DNA of 64,000 bases from Candidatus Omnitrophota bacterium (lineage in GTDB: Bacteria > Hinthialibacterota > Hinthialibacteria > Hinthialibacterales > JAKPRU01). The DNA is taken from assembly GCA_029570205.1 (NCBI GenBank), contig JAKQSI010000065.1, forward strand, positions 1-64,000. Direction: 5' to 3'. How positions within the stretch are numbered: position 1 is the first letter of the stretch; every line of letters starts with the position of its first letter. The notes beneath the pieces were generated by a model that searched no databases, had not been told where the DNA came from, and saw only the letters and a list, made by a program, of their open reading frames with translations. The position numbers were made by a program, and so were the translations under genes. Below are positions 9,119 to 17,810 of this stretch, piece by piece.

Positions 9119-9560
9119 CTGATTCTTCCTTTTCGAGACGAATTCCCAGTTCTTGGCATTTCCTGATAATGTCTTCCTCGGACATGAATTCTTCATTTCG
9201 GTACAATTCGTTACCGGCTGCGTCAAAGAAAATCAGCGTCGGAATTATGCGAATTCCATACTGCTTTCCCGCATCCGGATTCTCCCGGACATCGATGAAC
9301 GCCACGTCAAGTGTCCCCTGATATTCGCTGCGCAATCGCTCCAGGATCGGCGCCATCAGTTTGCAGGGAATGCACTGCTTAGAGCCGAGATCGACAAGAC
9401 GCGGCAGGCCGGTCATCGGTTCTGTTGGAATAGGCGTTCGCGTTTGCGCCGATAATGTGTTTACTGGAACGGGAATTGTTTTTCTCTCTCTCTTTAGCGC
9501 AAGTACAACTCCCACGGCGAATACAAGAACGATCACAGCAATCATCGCTTTCGATCTCAT
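9102..9560 (-). CDS. Membrane-anchored or exported thioredoxin
   Basis: This 152-residue protein has an N-terminal hydrophobic anchor (about 6-22) followed by a thioredoxin domain. The active site is CIPC (Cys63, Cys66) in VDLGSKQCIPCKLM, and the cis-proline loop is IRIIPTLIFF. The start has GGAGGG upstream. It lies 17 bases after the small redox protein gene and overlaps the next thioredoxin gene by 17 bases. It is similar in its catalytic domain to that neighbour, suggesting duplication and division of labour on the periplasmic side. Confidence 0.82.
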   Translation of the reverse strand: MRSKAMIAVIVLVFAVGVVLALKRERKTIPVPVNTLSAQTRTPIPTEPMTGLPRLVDLGSKQCIPCKLMAPILERLRSEYQGTLDVAFIDVRENPDAGKQYGIRIIPTLIFFDAAGNELYRNEEFMSEEDIIRKCQELGIRLEKEESDAGNN

Positions 9561-9577
9561 GGTAAATGGCCCTCCAT

Positions 9578-9817
9578 TCAGGAAGTCGCGAGGAAAGTTC
9601 TGACTTCCTCAAGGCTCGGTACTTTTCCGGCAGCCTTTACCTGTCCGTCTACCACCAGCGCCGGAGTCATCATGACACCGAATGTCATGATTTTCTGAAT
9701 GTCTGTGACCTTTTCGAGTTCGTACTCGATTCCGAGTGTCTTTGCGGCCTCTTCTGCGATTTCGGCCAGTTTTTTGCAGCTCGGGCAACCTGGTCCAAGA
9801 ATCTGAATCTTTTTCAT
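9578..9817 (-). CDS. Small cytoplasmic thioredoxin-fold protein (redox-active disulfide protein 2 type)
   Basis: This 79-residue protein opens with MKKIQILGPGCPSCKKL (Cys11, Cys14) and has a cis-proline loop MMTPALVVDG. It has no signal peptide, so it should act in the cytoplasm. This family is often found next to ArsP-like permeases, and the permease gene ends 14 bases upstream here. The start at 9817 has AAAGGAGAC before it; the longer in-frame extension overlaps the permease gene and is not credible. It probably passes electrons to the CcdA-like protein or reduces arsenic ligands at the permease; both are inference. Confidence 0.85.
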   Translation of the reverse strand: MKKIQILGPGCPSCKKLAEIAEEAAKTLGIEYELEKVTDIQKIMTFGVMMTPALVVDGQVKAAGKVPSLEEVRTFLATS

Positions 9818-9831
9818 CGGAAGTCTCCTTT

Positions 9832-11133
9832 CTAAAACATCGATCCATAAATCAGGCCACTGATCGTCGCCATGACTACAACAAGCGATACATAGGTAAC
9901 GGTTTTCTTTGTGCCCAGGACGCTTTGAAGCGCAATCATACTCGGCAGGCTCAAGGGGGGGCCCGCCAGGAGAAGGGCCAACGCAGGACCTTTTCCCATC
10001 CCACTGCCGATCAATCCCTGTATGATCGGAACCTCGGTCAGGGTGGAGAAGTACATGAACGCACCGATAAGGGAGGAGAGGAAATTTGCGCGAATCGAAT
10101 TGCCCCCGACGGAGGCCACAATCCAGCGAGAAGGAATCAGTCCTTCCTCTCCCGGCCGTCCCAGGAAGAATCCGGAAAGCGCTACCCCGATGAACAAGAG
10201 GGGAAATATCTTCCTGGTCAATCCCCAGGTGGAATCGAACCACGCACGCATCTCCGTGTTGCCTGTTGCGGTAATGATTGACAGAGCGATCAAACCGACG
10301 ACGAAAGGAATTACCGGATACTTCGGAAAGACAAAAGCAAGGACAACCACAGCCAGTCCGGCGGCGGCTGTCGGCCATATTCTTAAGCCGAACCAGCGGA
10401 CCAGGCTGACAGCCATAACGATTGCCGATATACCCGTCAAAGCCCATTTGACCGAGTAAACTCCTGCCAAGAAGCCGGATGGTTCTGTACGCTCCCAATT
10501 CGCGAATACAAGAATGCCTATCATGCCCGCAAAATAGGATATAGTTTGCCACAGAGGGCGAGTCTTTTGGTCCTCGAATACGTCTACCCGGGATTCGATT
10601 CGATCCGGCTCTTCATTACGGAATATGAAGTACATAGCGAGGCCGATCGCAATGCTGAACAGCACGGCGCCGACCGCCCGGGCGACCCCCAGCTCCAGAC
10701 CAAGAGCTCTCGCAGTCAGAATAATCGCCAAGACATTGATCGCCGGCGCCGAATAAAGGAATGCGGTAGCCGGTCCGAGACCCGCGCCCATTCGGTAGAT
10801 TCCGGCAAAGAGGGGCAGGACGGTGCAGGAACAGACGGACAGAATTACTCCGGAAATTGAAGCCACACCATAAGCTAACGTTTTATTAGCGTGAGGTCCC
10901 AGGTATCTCATTACCCCGGCCTGGCTGACGAAGACCGCAATGGCCCCGGCGATAAAGAACCCGGGAAGCAGGCCCACAACAACATGCTCGCGCGCGTACC
11001 ATCGGACCAGATGCAGCGATTGCAATACGGCATGGTCGAACCGAGGATGGCCTACCGGAAGGAGCACGGCGATCGCAAACATTCCGAGAATGAACAGAAA
11101 GACTTTCCATTCTTCTTTGTTCGACATTTCCAT
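9832..11133 (-). CDS. ArsP-family (DUF318) permease
   Basis: This integral membrane protein of 433 residues has about ten to twelve helices. The family signature VCSCTVLPLFAGIYR followed by GPATAFLYSAPAINVLAI matches the permease family that includes ArsP, an exporter of trivalent organoarsenicals. The CSC pair lies in the likely transport path. It is the first structural gene after arsR. With ArsM encoded in the same operon, export of methylarsenite is the natural inference, but some members of this family export other metals or metalloids. The start region has only a weak ribosome binding site, and ATG at 11127 is an alternative. Confidence 0.8.
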   Translation of the reverse strand: MEMSNKEEWKVFLFILGMFAIAVLLPVGHPRFDHAVLQSLHLVRWYAREHVVVGLLPGFFIAGAIAVFVSQAGVMRYLGPHANKTLAYGVASISGVILSVCSCTVLPLFAGIYRMGAGLGPATAFLYSAPAINVLAIILTARALGLELGVARAVGAVLFSIAIGLAMYFIFRNEEPDRIESRVDVFEDQKTRPLWQTISYFAGMIGILVFANWERTEPSGFLAGVYSVKWALTGISAIVMAVSLVRWFGLRIWPTAAAGLAVVVLAFVFPKYPVIPFVVGLIALSIITATGNTEMRAWFDSTWGLTRKIFPLLFIGVALSGFFLGRPGEEGLIPSRWIVASVGGNSIRANFLSSLIGAFMYFSTLTEVPIIQGLIGSGMGKGPALALLLAGPPLSLPSMIALQSVLGTKKTVTYVSLVVVMATISGLIYGSMF

Positions 11134-11161
11134 TTTTTCTTATTCGATATTATGTGCCGAA

Positions 11162-11188
11162 TTTGCCAAATGACCAATTATATGCCAA
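11162..11188. promoter_or_regulatory. A/T-rich element with TTTGGCA half-sites between arsR and the permease
   Basis: On the minus strand this reads TTTGGCATATAATTGGTC then ATTTGGCAAA, with an embedded TATAAT (11177-11182). It shares TATAT and GCCAAA words with the element over the arsR promoter. It could be a second ArsR site or an internal promoter for the seven downstream genes. No good -35 box is visible. Confidence 0.35.
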
Positions 11189-11197
11189 AAAAAGAAA

Positions 11198-11521
11198 CTA
11201 GCCCGACACGGATTCATATTTTCTTTCGGCGTTCGCCGCCAGAATAGATTCGAGGCAACCGAACATCTTGGGAATGCACGGGCATTGTAATTCGTAAAAG
11301 ACCTGCACGCCCCGCTTTTCATCCTGCACAAGACCGGCGTTCTTCAGAATTGCGAGATGTTTGGATACCGTGGAAATGTCGGCGCCGACCATCTCGGTCA
11401 ACTCGCAAACACATCGTTTACCGTGAGAAAGTTCCTCCAGGAGAAACAGCCGTGTGGGATGAGCCAGGGCCTTGGCGATCTCGGCTCGTGCTTCATATCG
11501 CTTGCGGGTTCGGCGATCCAT
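11198..11521 (-). CDS. arsR: ArsR-family metalloregulator
   Basis: This is a 107-residue winged-helix repressor. The DNA-binding core reads ISTVSKHLAILKNAGLV. The As(III) motif CVC (Cys37, Cys39) lies in GKRCVCELTEMVG, the classical site of ArsR repressors. Unusually, the C-terminal part adds Cys80, Cys82 and Cys89 (LQCPCIPKMFGC), as in some atypical metal sensors. AAAGG sits seven bases before the ATG. It is the first gene of an operon reaching to acr3 and should repress it until arsenite binds. Confidence 0.92.
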   Translation of the reverse strand: MDRRTRKRYEARAEIAKALAHPTRLFLLEELSHGKRCVCELTEMVGADISTVSKHLAILKNAGLVQDEKRGVQVFYELQCPCIPKMFGCLESILAANAERKYESVSG

Positions 11522-11544
11522 GATTTTGCCTTTCTTTGCTGTCT

Positions 11545-11581
11545 ATTTGGCGAATATACCAATTATCCAAGGTTAAGTCCA
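11545..11581 (-). promoter_or_regulatory. arsR promoter with overlapping operator candidate
   Basis: The minus strand has TGGACT (11576-11581), a 17-base spacer and TATATT (11553-11558), a good sigma-70 promoter 30-60 bases before the arsR ATG. Over the -10 lies an imperfect inverted repeat, ATTGG-8-CCAAAT (11545-11563), a plausible ArsR operator. The rest of 11582-11805 shows no gene. Confidence 0.55.
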
Positions 11582-11805
11582 GTGGACTTGCACAGGATCC
11601 GGCTTCCTCGCTCAAGGCGGTCAGTCCGGAACCGCAACAACGCAATGCGCTCGAATCTTCCGCGCCGGCACGCCGATGGGTTCGGCCTTCTCTCGACGTG
11701 ACCGTATCGGTGAAGGCTCCGTGTTATTTGAATTCCAGCGGATCCGATCATCCTCTTTCTATTCGGCAGAATCCCTCGGCAGGCAGATAAGAGGTACGAG
11801 GGTTG

Positions 11806-12510
11806 TTATCCGTCAAAGTAGATGACGTTTCGTTTCCCATCCTTCCAACCGAACGCATAAACTGTACCTTTTCGGTTGTTTACGGTGTATTCGCGTTGAT
11901 ACGTGTCATGAACGTGTCCATGGATGATTACGTCTACCCCGTCGGCTATGATGGACCGATAGGCACTATGCGGAACTTCCAATACACGGCGGGGCTTTGC
12001 CGCGACCAGCTTATTGCTGGCCTCTGTCATTTGTTGCGCAAGACTTACCAGGATGGCATGAGGAAGGTGCTCGGCAATGAAACGGCTTGGACCGCTTCGG
12101 ATTATGGTCTTGTATATCTGGTAGGCCCAGTCCTGCCAGCACAACTCATCCCCGTGACCGATGTACACCACACGCCCGCCGATTTCCATCAGGGACGGAT
12201 TCGGCAGAAGGTGGATATACGGCAAGTCCCGGAAATAGGAGGTCGCCAGAAAATCCCGGTTGCCCTCCAGGAAGAACACATCGATTCCACGCTCTGCGTA
12301 TCCGCGCAGGCGTTCAAGGAATGTGCCGTAGCGGGCCTGAATGAACTCATCGTGGTTGATCCAGAAGTGGAACGTATCGCCCAACAGGAAAATCTGCTTC
12401 GTATCGGCCGGCATTGCATCAAAGATCCGGTCGATTTCGGTGTGAGGTCCGCCGGGGTGATGGAGATCGACCACAAAAAAATTCTTTCCGGGTTTGGTGT
12501 AATTCACCAT
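11806..12510 (-). CDS. lpxH: UDP-2,3-diacylglucosamine pyrophosphatase (LpxH-like calcineurin-fold hydrolase)
   Basis: The predicted role is to cleave UDP-2,3-diacylglucosamine to lipid X in lipid A synthesis at the inner membrane. The metal-binding pattern is DLHH near the N-terminus, GDTFHFWINHDE, GNRDF, GHGDEL and HGHVHD. From the ATG at 12510 it has 234 residues, near the usual LpxH length, and the first metal motif is close to the N-terminus. A GTG at 12582 would add 24 residues. Neither start has a strong ribosome binding site. It is divergent from guaA. YbbF/LpxH-like relatives of unknown substrate exist, so function is probable, not certain. Confidence 0.72.
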   Translation of the reverse strand: MVNYTKPGKNFFVVDLHHPGGPHTEIDRIFDAMPADTKQIFLLGDTFHFWINHDEFIQARYGTFLERLRGYAERGIDVFFLEGNRDFLATSYFRDLPYIHLLPNPSLMEIGGRVVYIGHGDELCWQDWAYQIYKTIIRSGPSRFIAEHLPHAILVSLAQQMTEASNKLVAAKPRRVLEVPHSAYRSIIADGVDVIIHGHVHDTYQREYTVNNRKGTVYAFGWKDGKRNVIYFDG

Positions 12511-12606
12511 CAGGAAGCCGTCAGAGTTGGTATAATGCCGGGCACAGAGTGTCTGGATATGGAACTCTGAAGAGAATGACACATTACCGGAAGGAATTCA
12601 ATTCCC

Positions 12607-14154
12607 ATGCCATCCATCGGATATGACAAGATTCTGGTCCTGGACTTCGGTTCCCAATATAGCCATTTGATTGCACGGCGTATTCGCGAGTTGCGGGTCT
12701 ATTGTGAGCTGCATCCCTGCACAATGTCAATGGAAAGGATTTGTTCTTTTGCCCCAAAGGGAATCATTTTGTCCGGCGGTCCGGCTTCCGTCTATGAACA
12801 GGGCGCGCCCACTGTCGATCCCGGCATCTGGGACCTCGGCGTTCCGATTCTTGGAATCTGTTACGGTTTCCAACTGATGATGCACCAGTTGGGGGGCGAG
12901 GTGGCGCGCGGGACCCGCCGTGAATACGGTCATGCCCAATTGGAAATTGAACGTTCGGATCCGCTGTTTGCCGGCCTCGGTCCGAACAGTACCGTCTGGA
13001 TGAGCCATGGGGATAAGGTGTACCGGATTCCGCACACGTTCCGTCGATTAGCTGTCACTCACAACTCGGAGTACGCGGCCATTGTCGATCCGGAACGACA
13101 CCTCTACGGAATTCAATTTCATCCCGAAGTAACGCATACACCCGACGGTATGCAAATACTCGACAATTTTGTGTCGCTTATTTGCCGTTGCAACCATAAT
13201 TGGACCATGGGATCTTTTGTTGAAGAGGCTGTCCGACGTATTCGCGACCGGGTCGGCGAGGGAAAAGTAATCGGCGCCGTCAGCGGCGGCGTGGATTCTA
13301 CTGTAGCCGCTGTCCTTGTCAGCCGCGCAATCGACGATCGATTCACGGCTATCTTTGTGGATCACGGTTTGCTTCGGCTTAACGAAGCGGAACAGGTGGT
13401 ATCCCGTCTCCGAAATCGTCTCGGTATTCGACTGGTAGCCGTTGACGCCTCCGAGCGTTTTCTGTCCCGTCTCCAGGGAATCACCGAACCGGAACAGAAA
13501 CGGAAAATTATCGGTAATGTCTTCATTGAAGTGTTCGAGGAAGAAGCGCGAAAACTCGGGGAAGTCGATTTTCTGATGCAGGGGACCCTCTATCCCGACG
13601 TAATCGAGTCCACGCCATTTCGTGGACCATCCGCCAAGATTAAGAGCCACCATAATGTCGAGGGCCTGCCGGAACGAATGAACCTGAAACTGATCGAGCC
13701 GTTACGGGAACTATTTAAAGATGAGGTGCGTGCCGTCGGTAAAGAATTGGGACTGGATGATGATCTGATTTATCGTCAGCCGTTCCCCGGTCCCGGCCTG
13801 GGGGTACGCTGCCTCGGTCATCTCACACGTGAACGACTGGATATTCTCCGCCATGCGGACGCGATTTACATCGACGAAATTCGAAAAGCCGGACTTTACC
13901 GTGAAATCGGCCAGGCGTTTGCCGTGTTGTTGCCGGTTCGCTCCGTGGGTGTGATGGGAGACGACCGCACATACGAGGAAGTGATCGCTTTACGCGCGGT
14001 GCATACCCGTGACTATATGACCGCCGATTGGGTTCCTCTGCCTTATGAATTGCTGCGCATCGTATCCAATCGAATCATCAACGAGGTACGCGGTGTGAAT
14101 CGTGTTGTCTACGACATATCGAGCAAACCGCCCAGCACGATTGAATGGGAATAA
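12607..14154 (+). CDS. guaA: GMP synthase (glutamine-hydrolysing)
   Basis: It converts XMP, ATP and glutamine to GMP, the last step of guanine nucleotide synthesis, in the cytoplasm. The 515-residue length and domain order are standard. The glutamine amidotransferase spans about 1-195, with Cys85 in LGICYGFQ and His172/Glu174 in FHPEVTHT. The ATP-pyrophosphatase has the P-loop SGGVDS at 226-231. The dimerisation domain follows, with [13 protein letters not shown] and the C-terminal [16 protein letters not shown] lies upstream of the ATG. It starts within 100 bases of the divergent lpxH-like gene. Confidence 0.97.
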   Translation: MPSIGYDKILVLDFGSQYSHLIARRIRELRVYCELHPCTMSMERICSFAPKGIILSGGPASVYEQGAPTVDPGIWDLGVPILGICYGFQLMMHQLGGEVARGTRREYGHAQLEIERSDPLFAGLGPNSTVWMSHGDKVYRIPHTFRRLAVTHNSEYAAIVDPERHLYGIQFHPEVTHTPDGMQILDNFVSLICRCNHNWTMGSFVEEAVRRIRDRVGEGKVIGAVSGGVDSTVAAVLVSRAIDDRFTAIFVDHGLLRLNEAEQVVSRLRNRLGIRLVAVDASERFLSRLQGITEPEQKRKIIGNVFIEVFEEEARKLGEVDFLMQGTLYPDVIESTPFRGPSAKIKSHHNVEGLPERMNLKLIEPLRELFKDEVRAVGKELGLDDDLIYRQPFPGPGLGVRCLGHLTRERLDILRHADAIYIDEIRKAGLYREIGQAFAVLLPVRSVGVMGDDRTYEEVIALRAVHTRDYMTADWVPLPYELLRIVSNRIINEVRGVNRVVYDISSKPPSTIEWE

Positions 14155-14157
14155 CCG

Positions 14158-15099
14158 CTATTTCTTTTCTGCCGGATCGCTACCCTCCAGCAGCGGCCGA
14201 TATGTAGCCGGTCGGCGGTTCACGAAACGGTCCTTGTACCGATCCGGTGATGTATCCACATCGTAGCAGACGACTTCGTCGGATCTGCCGAGTGCCCTGA
14301 GTTCCCCACTCCGTTCGATTAACAGACTCTGGAACGGGTGACAAAACACGACCGGGTAACGGTTCTCGTATGCCCGCGTCCGCATCAGAATGGTATTCCA
14401 GCCATATTCGTCGGTATAATTGCCATAAGACGGCACAAAGAGAACCTGTGCCCCGCGCAACGCGAGGATCCGAGCCGGTTCGGGATTCTGCCGGTCATAG
14501 CAGATCAATATACCGACTTTTCCGAACGGGGTGTCGAATACCGGGTAGTCATCTCCGGCTTTGTAGTAATCCGGGTTGACGGCGTATCCCTGCGCAAAAT
14601 GGGTTTTGCTGTATTTTCCGATGATCTCGCCATCCGGATCGAACAGCGCGGCGGAGTTATGAAGAATATCTTTCTCGCGTTCCAGAAAACCCAGTACCAG
14701 AAACACGCCCAATTCTTTACATAACGCAGACGCCTTTTTCATATACGCTCCGTCAATCGGCTCGCCGAGCGCGAGAAAGTTACTCAAAAGAGCCTCTTTT
14801 TTGCCCGGATCCTTCTCGCTGTTCACCTCATTGATAACATAGCCCTCCAGGCATCCTTCCGGCGTTACAACAACCCTGGCGCCGCTTTCCATGGCGGCGT
14901 GACGAACGAGTGTTTCGATACGCCTCCAATTGACTTCCTTATTCCACTTATCGGGCAATACCGACGCAGCGGCAATGCGGATGTTCGTAATCGTCTGAGG
15001 TTGACCCGCATACTTGCTCAGAAAAACCGTCTGCGCATGGCCGGCCGGAACGCTCAGGGCGGCCAACCCGACCATACCGATTGCAATGAGCGCTTTCAT
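14158..15099 (-). CDS. Exported carbon-nitrogen hydrolase (nitrilase superfamily)
   Basis: This protein of about 313 residues has a clear Sec signal (MKALIAIGMVGLAALS...GHA). The mature part is a CN-hydrolase fold with the Glu-Lys-Cys triad visible: TPEGCLEGY (Glu), YSKTHFAQ (Lys) and ILICYDRQNPE (Cys). The family hydrolyses amides or nitriles; the substrate is unknown. A secreted member is unusual, since most relatives are cytoplasmic. The start ATG at 15099 has GAGG nine bases upstream, while the ATG at 15105 is too close to it. It follows the UDP-GlcNAc epimerase gene by 63 bases on the same strand. Confidence 0.8.
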   Translation of the reverse strand: MKALIAIGMVGLAALSVPAGHAQTVFLSKYAGQPQTITNIRIAAASVLPDKWNKEVNWRRIETLVRHAAMESGARVVVTPEGCLEGYVINEVNSEKDPGKKEALLSNFLALGEPIDGAYMKKASALCKELGVFLVLGFLEREKDILHNSAALFDPDGEIIGKYSKTHFAQGYAVNPDYYKAGDDYPVFDTPFGKVGILICYDRQNPEPARILALRGAQVLFVPSYGNYTDEYGWNTILMRTRAYENRYPVVFCHPFQSLLIERSGELRALGRSDEVVCYDVDTSPDRYKDRFVNRRPATYRPLLEGSDPAEKK

Positions 15100-15162
15100 T
15101 ATCATTTACCTCGAAGGTTGTATTCCGGAGAATCATTGGAATGTCAAATCCCGGTTGTTCTT

Positions 15163-16290
15163 TCATATAAGAAACTTCCGAACAATTTGCGCAATTCGTG
15201 GAGCGCTGTTCCCGTCGCCATAAGGCGCGCGTTTTTGTGCCATGGCATCATATACAGACGGATTATGAAGGATTCGCTCTGCTTCTTGTACGATTCGATC
15301 CGGATCGACTCCCGCAAGACGTGCCGCGCCCGCTTCAATACCCTCGGGTCGCTCGGTAGTTTCCCTCAGAATGAGTACCGGTTTGCCGAAATACGGCGCC
15401 TCCTCTTGAATCCCTCCGGAATCGGTCATGACAAGATATGCATTTTTCAAATAGGCCAAACAGGCGGCGTACGGCTGCGCAGGAAGCAAAACAGCCCGTG
15501 GACAGTCCGAGAATGCCTCCCGAAACGGATGCTGCACAACCGGATTGGGATGCAGCATGTGTACAAGCACCAGTTCCTTGTTACTTTCCAGTAATTTACG
15601 AATTCCACGACACATTCCCCCGATTATTTCTCCCCAATGTTCGCGACGATGAATTGTAGTCAGAAGAATCTTTTTACCTTCACGGAGAAACTCGACTACC
15701 CTGGGATCAAGAGGCGGCAATCTTCCATCGGCTATTTCGAGAAATGCATCCACTCCCGGATTTCCGACTACATGAATTCGATCGGATGGGATGCCCTCAT
15801 TCAGAAGGTTCTGTTTTGCCCGCTCCGTAGGCGCAAAGTGCAATCGCGTGAGATGAGAGAGCAAACGACGCTGGATCTCTTCCGGGAACGGCATGTCGTC
15901 GCGATAAGTACGCAGACCGGCCTCGATATGCCCGACGGGGATGCGATGAAAGGCCGCCGCCAGCCCGCCGACAAAAGCAGAAGAGGTGTCTCCCTGCACA
16001 AGGACCAGATTCGGCCGTTCCCGGACAAATACGCCGCAGATTCCCCGCCACAAGCGGGCGATTACATCCTGGAGGTCCTGTTTCTGCTGCATGATATGAA
16101 GATCCCAATCGGGCTGTAAATCAAACAGGTCCAGTACTGAATCCTGTAGCTCCCGATGTTGAGAGGTCACAAGTAGTCGAACCCGCAGGTCGGGTTCCTT
16201 TCGCATTGCGCGAATAACGGGAGCGCATTTGATCGCTTCCGGGCGTGTTCCCAGAATGAAACAGACGGTGGGGCGGGATTCAGACAGCAT
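15163..16290 (-). CDS. wecB: UDP-N-acetylglucosamine 2-epimerase (non-hydrolysing)
   Basis: It interconverts UDP-GlcNAc and UDP-ManNAc, supplying ManNAc-type residues for surface polysaccharides. It has 375 residues and a GT-B fold, with family motifs ILGTRPEAIK, VQGDTSSAFVGG, GHIEAGLRTYRDDMPFPEE, TIHRREHWGE and TDSGGIQEEAP. The ATG at 16290 overlaps the lysS stop by 11 bases, so the two are translationally coupled. Sugar-nucleotide genes upstream in the same run support a glycan role. Confidence 0.93.
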   Translation of the reverse strand: MLSESRPTVCFILGTRPEAIKCAPVIRAMRKEPDLRVRLLVTSQHRELQDSVLDLFDLQPDWDLHIMQQKQDLQDVIARLWRGICGVFVRERPNLVLVQGDTSSAFVGGLAAAFHRIPVGHIEAGLRTYRDDMPFPEEIQRRLLSHLTRLHFAPTERAKQNLLNEGIPSDRIHVVGNPGVDAFLEIADGRLPPLDPRVVEFLREGKKILLTTIHRREHWGEIIGGMCRGIRKLLESNKELVLVHMLHPNPVVQHPFREAFSDCPRAVLLPAQPYAACLAYLKNAYLVMTDSGGIQEEAPYFGKPVLILRETTERPEGIEAGAARLAGVDPDRIVQEAERILHNPSVYDAMAQKRAPYGDGNSAPRIAQIVRKFLI

Positions 16291-17776
16291 TTGTTGACGA
16301 TTCTTCCGGCCGCATAAGCGGGAACAGAACAACACTTCGAATGTTTTCCTCTCCCGCTAATAATGCGACGAATCGGTCGATCCCCATGCCGAATCCGGAG
16401 ATAGGCGGCATTCCGTACTCCATGGCTTCCAGGTAATCCTCATCCAGCATCATGGCCTCTTCATCGCCGGCTGCGCGATGGCGAGCCTGTTCTTCAAGGC
16501 GCGCCCGCTGGTCAATCGGATCGACTAATTCCGAATAGGCATTGACAATCTCTGTGCCGCATACGACGATCTGAAACCGATCCGCAATTTCAGGATGATT
16601 GTCGTTTGCGCGCGCGAGCGGCGAAAGCGCGCGGGGATGACCGATCAAAACAGTCGGCTGAATCAAGCGGGGGCGACAGGTTTTCTTGTATATGGAATCC
16701 ACCAGTGTCGCCCAAGCAGCGCGGTCTGCATCGATATCCTCCAGCACAATCCCGCTTTTGTTACAAGCTTTCAGCAGCGATTCTTTCGTCGGATGTTCCA
16801 GAATATCAATTCCGGAATGCTCTCGAATCAAATCCTGGAACGTTACAATCCGCCACGGATTCTCAAAGCGGATCGTCTCGCCCTGAAATGAACACTGGGT
16901 GGTTCCCGTGGCTTTTTCCAGGACGGTCAAAAGGAGTTCGCGGGTGAAGTTCAAATTGTCCCGGTAGTTCCAATAGGCGGCATAGAACTCCAGCATCGTG
17001 AAGTCCTGAATGTGCGCGGGGGAACTGCCCTCATTGCGAAAGCAGCGGGCGAATTCGTACACACGATCGAAGCCGCCGACGATCAGCCTTTTCAGATAGG
17101 TCTCCGGCGCAATTCGCAGGTAGACATCGATATCAAGCGTGTTGTGATGAGTGATAAACGGGCGCGCGTTTGCGCCGCCGTATTGGCTGCACAGGACCGG
17201 CGTTTCCACTTCGATGAACCGGTGCAATTCGAGAAACGACCGGATCTCCCGGACAATGCGCGACCGGAGAAGAAAACGTCGGCGGGTTTCCTCGCTCATA
17301 ATCAGATCGAGATACCGTTTTCGTTGACACAGTTCAACATCCTGAAGTCCGTGCCATTTCTCCGGTAACGAACGGAGAGACTTTCCGAGCAGCTGGTAGT
17401 CATTTACCGCAACCGTGATTTCGCCGGTGCGCGTTCGAAACATACTTCCGGCGACACCCAGAAAATCGCCGATATCGATCCGTTTCTTGAATCGTTCGAA
17501 TCCCTCCGCTCCGCAGCTGTCCACCGATACGGAAATCTGAACTTTGCCCGAAATATCCTGCAAATGCCCAAACGCCAGCTTGCCCATTTTGCGCAGGGAA
17601 ATCAGTCGTCCGCACACTCTGACTCCAGGCGTTCCTTCGGGAAGGGAGCGGGCTTCTTCAAGTGTATGCGTTCGCTCGAAACGATCGGGATAGGGGTTCA
17701 CTCCTTCTTCCCGAAGCATTTCAATTATGGCTTTGCGGGTCTCGAAGACCGAGAGGCCCTTTGTTCCTTCGTTCAT
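16280..17776 (-). CDS. lysS: Lysyl-tRNA synthetase, class II
   Basis: It charges tRNA-Lys with lysine. It has 498 residues, the usual length. The N-terminal OB fold (VRVCGRLISLRKMGKLAFGHLQD) binds the anticodon. Class II motif 2 is FRNEGSSPAHIQDFTMLEFYAAYW, and motif 3 is GFGMGIDRFVALLAGEENIRSV near the end. It sits inside a run of sugar-nucleotide genes, 35 bases after the SDR epimerase gene and overlapping wecB. Its placement is unusual but the sequence is standard. Confidence 0.97.
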   Translation of the reverse strand: MNEGTKGLSVFETRKAIIEMLREEGVNPYPDRFERTHTLEEARSLPEGTPGVRVCGRLISLRKMGKLAFGHLQDISGKVQISVSVDSCGAEGFERFKKRIDIGDFLGVAGSMFRTRTGEITVAVNDYQLLGKSLRSLPEKWHGLQDVELCQRKRYLDLIMSEETRRRFLLRSRIVREIRSFLELHRFIEVETPVLCSQYGGANARPFITHHNTLDIDVYLRIAPETYLKRLIVGGFDRVYEFARCFRNEGSSPAHIQDFTMLEFYAAYWNYRDNLNFTRELLLTVLEKATGTTQCSFQGETIRFENPWRIVTFQDLIREHSGIDILEHPTKESLLKACNKSGIVLEDIDADRAAWATLVDSIYKKTCRPRLIQPTVLIGHPRALSPLARANDNHPEIADRFQIVVCGTEIVNAYSELVDPIDQRARLEEQARHRAAGDEEAMMLDEDYLEAMEYGMPPISGFGMGIDRFVALLAGEENIRSVVLFPLMRPEESSTNAV

Positions 17777-17810
17777 CCGTGTACTCCATGCGCAAACAAC
17801 GGAAGGCGCA

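Noticed and set aside
9818-10552. Long minus-strand extension of the small thioredoxin gene (frame open to 10552)
   Set aside because: It runs through the permease gene in another frame. A strong ribosome binding site and ATG at 9817 mark the real start.
17451-17510. Possible tRNA T-arm (GTTCGAATCCC) on the plus strand
   Set aside because: It lies within the lysS coding frame, and no acceptor or anticodon stem pairs around it.
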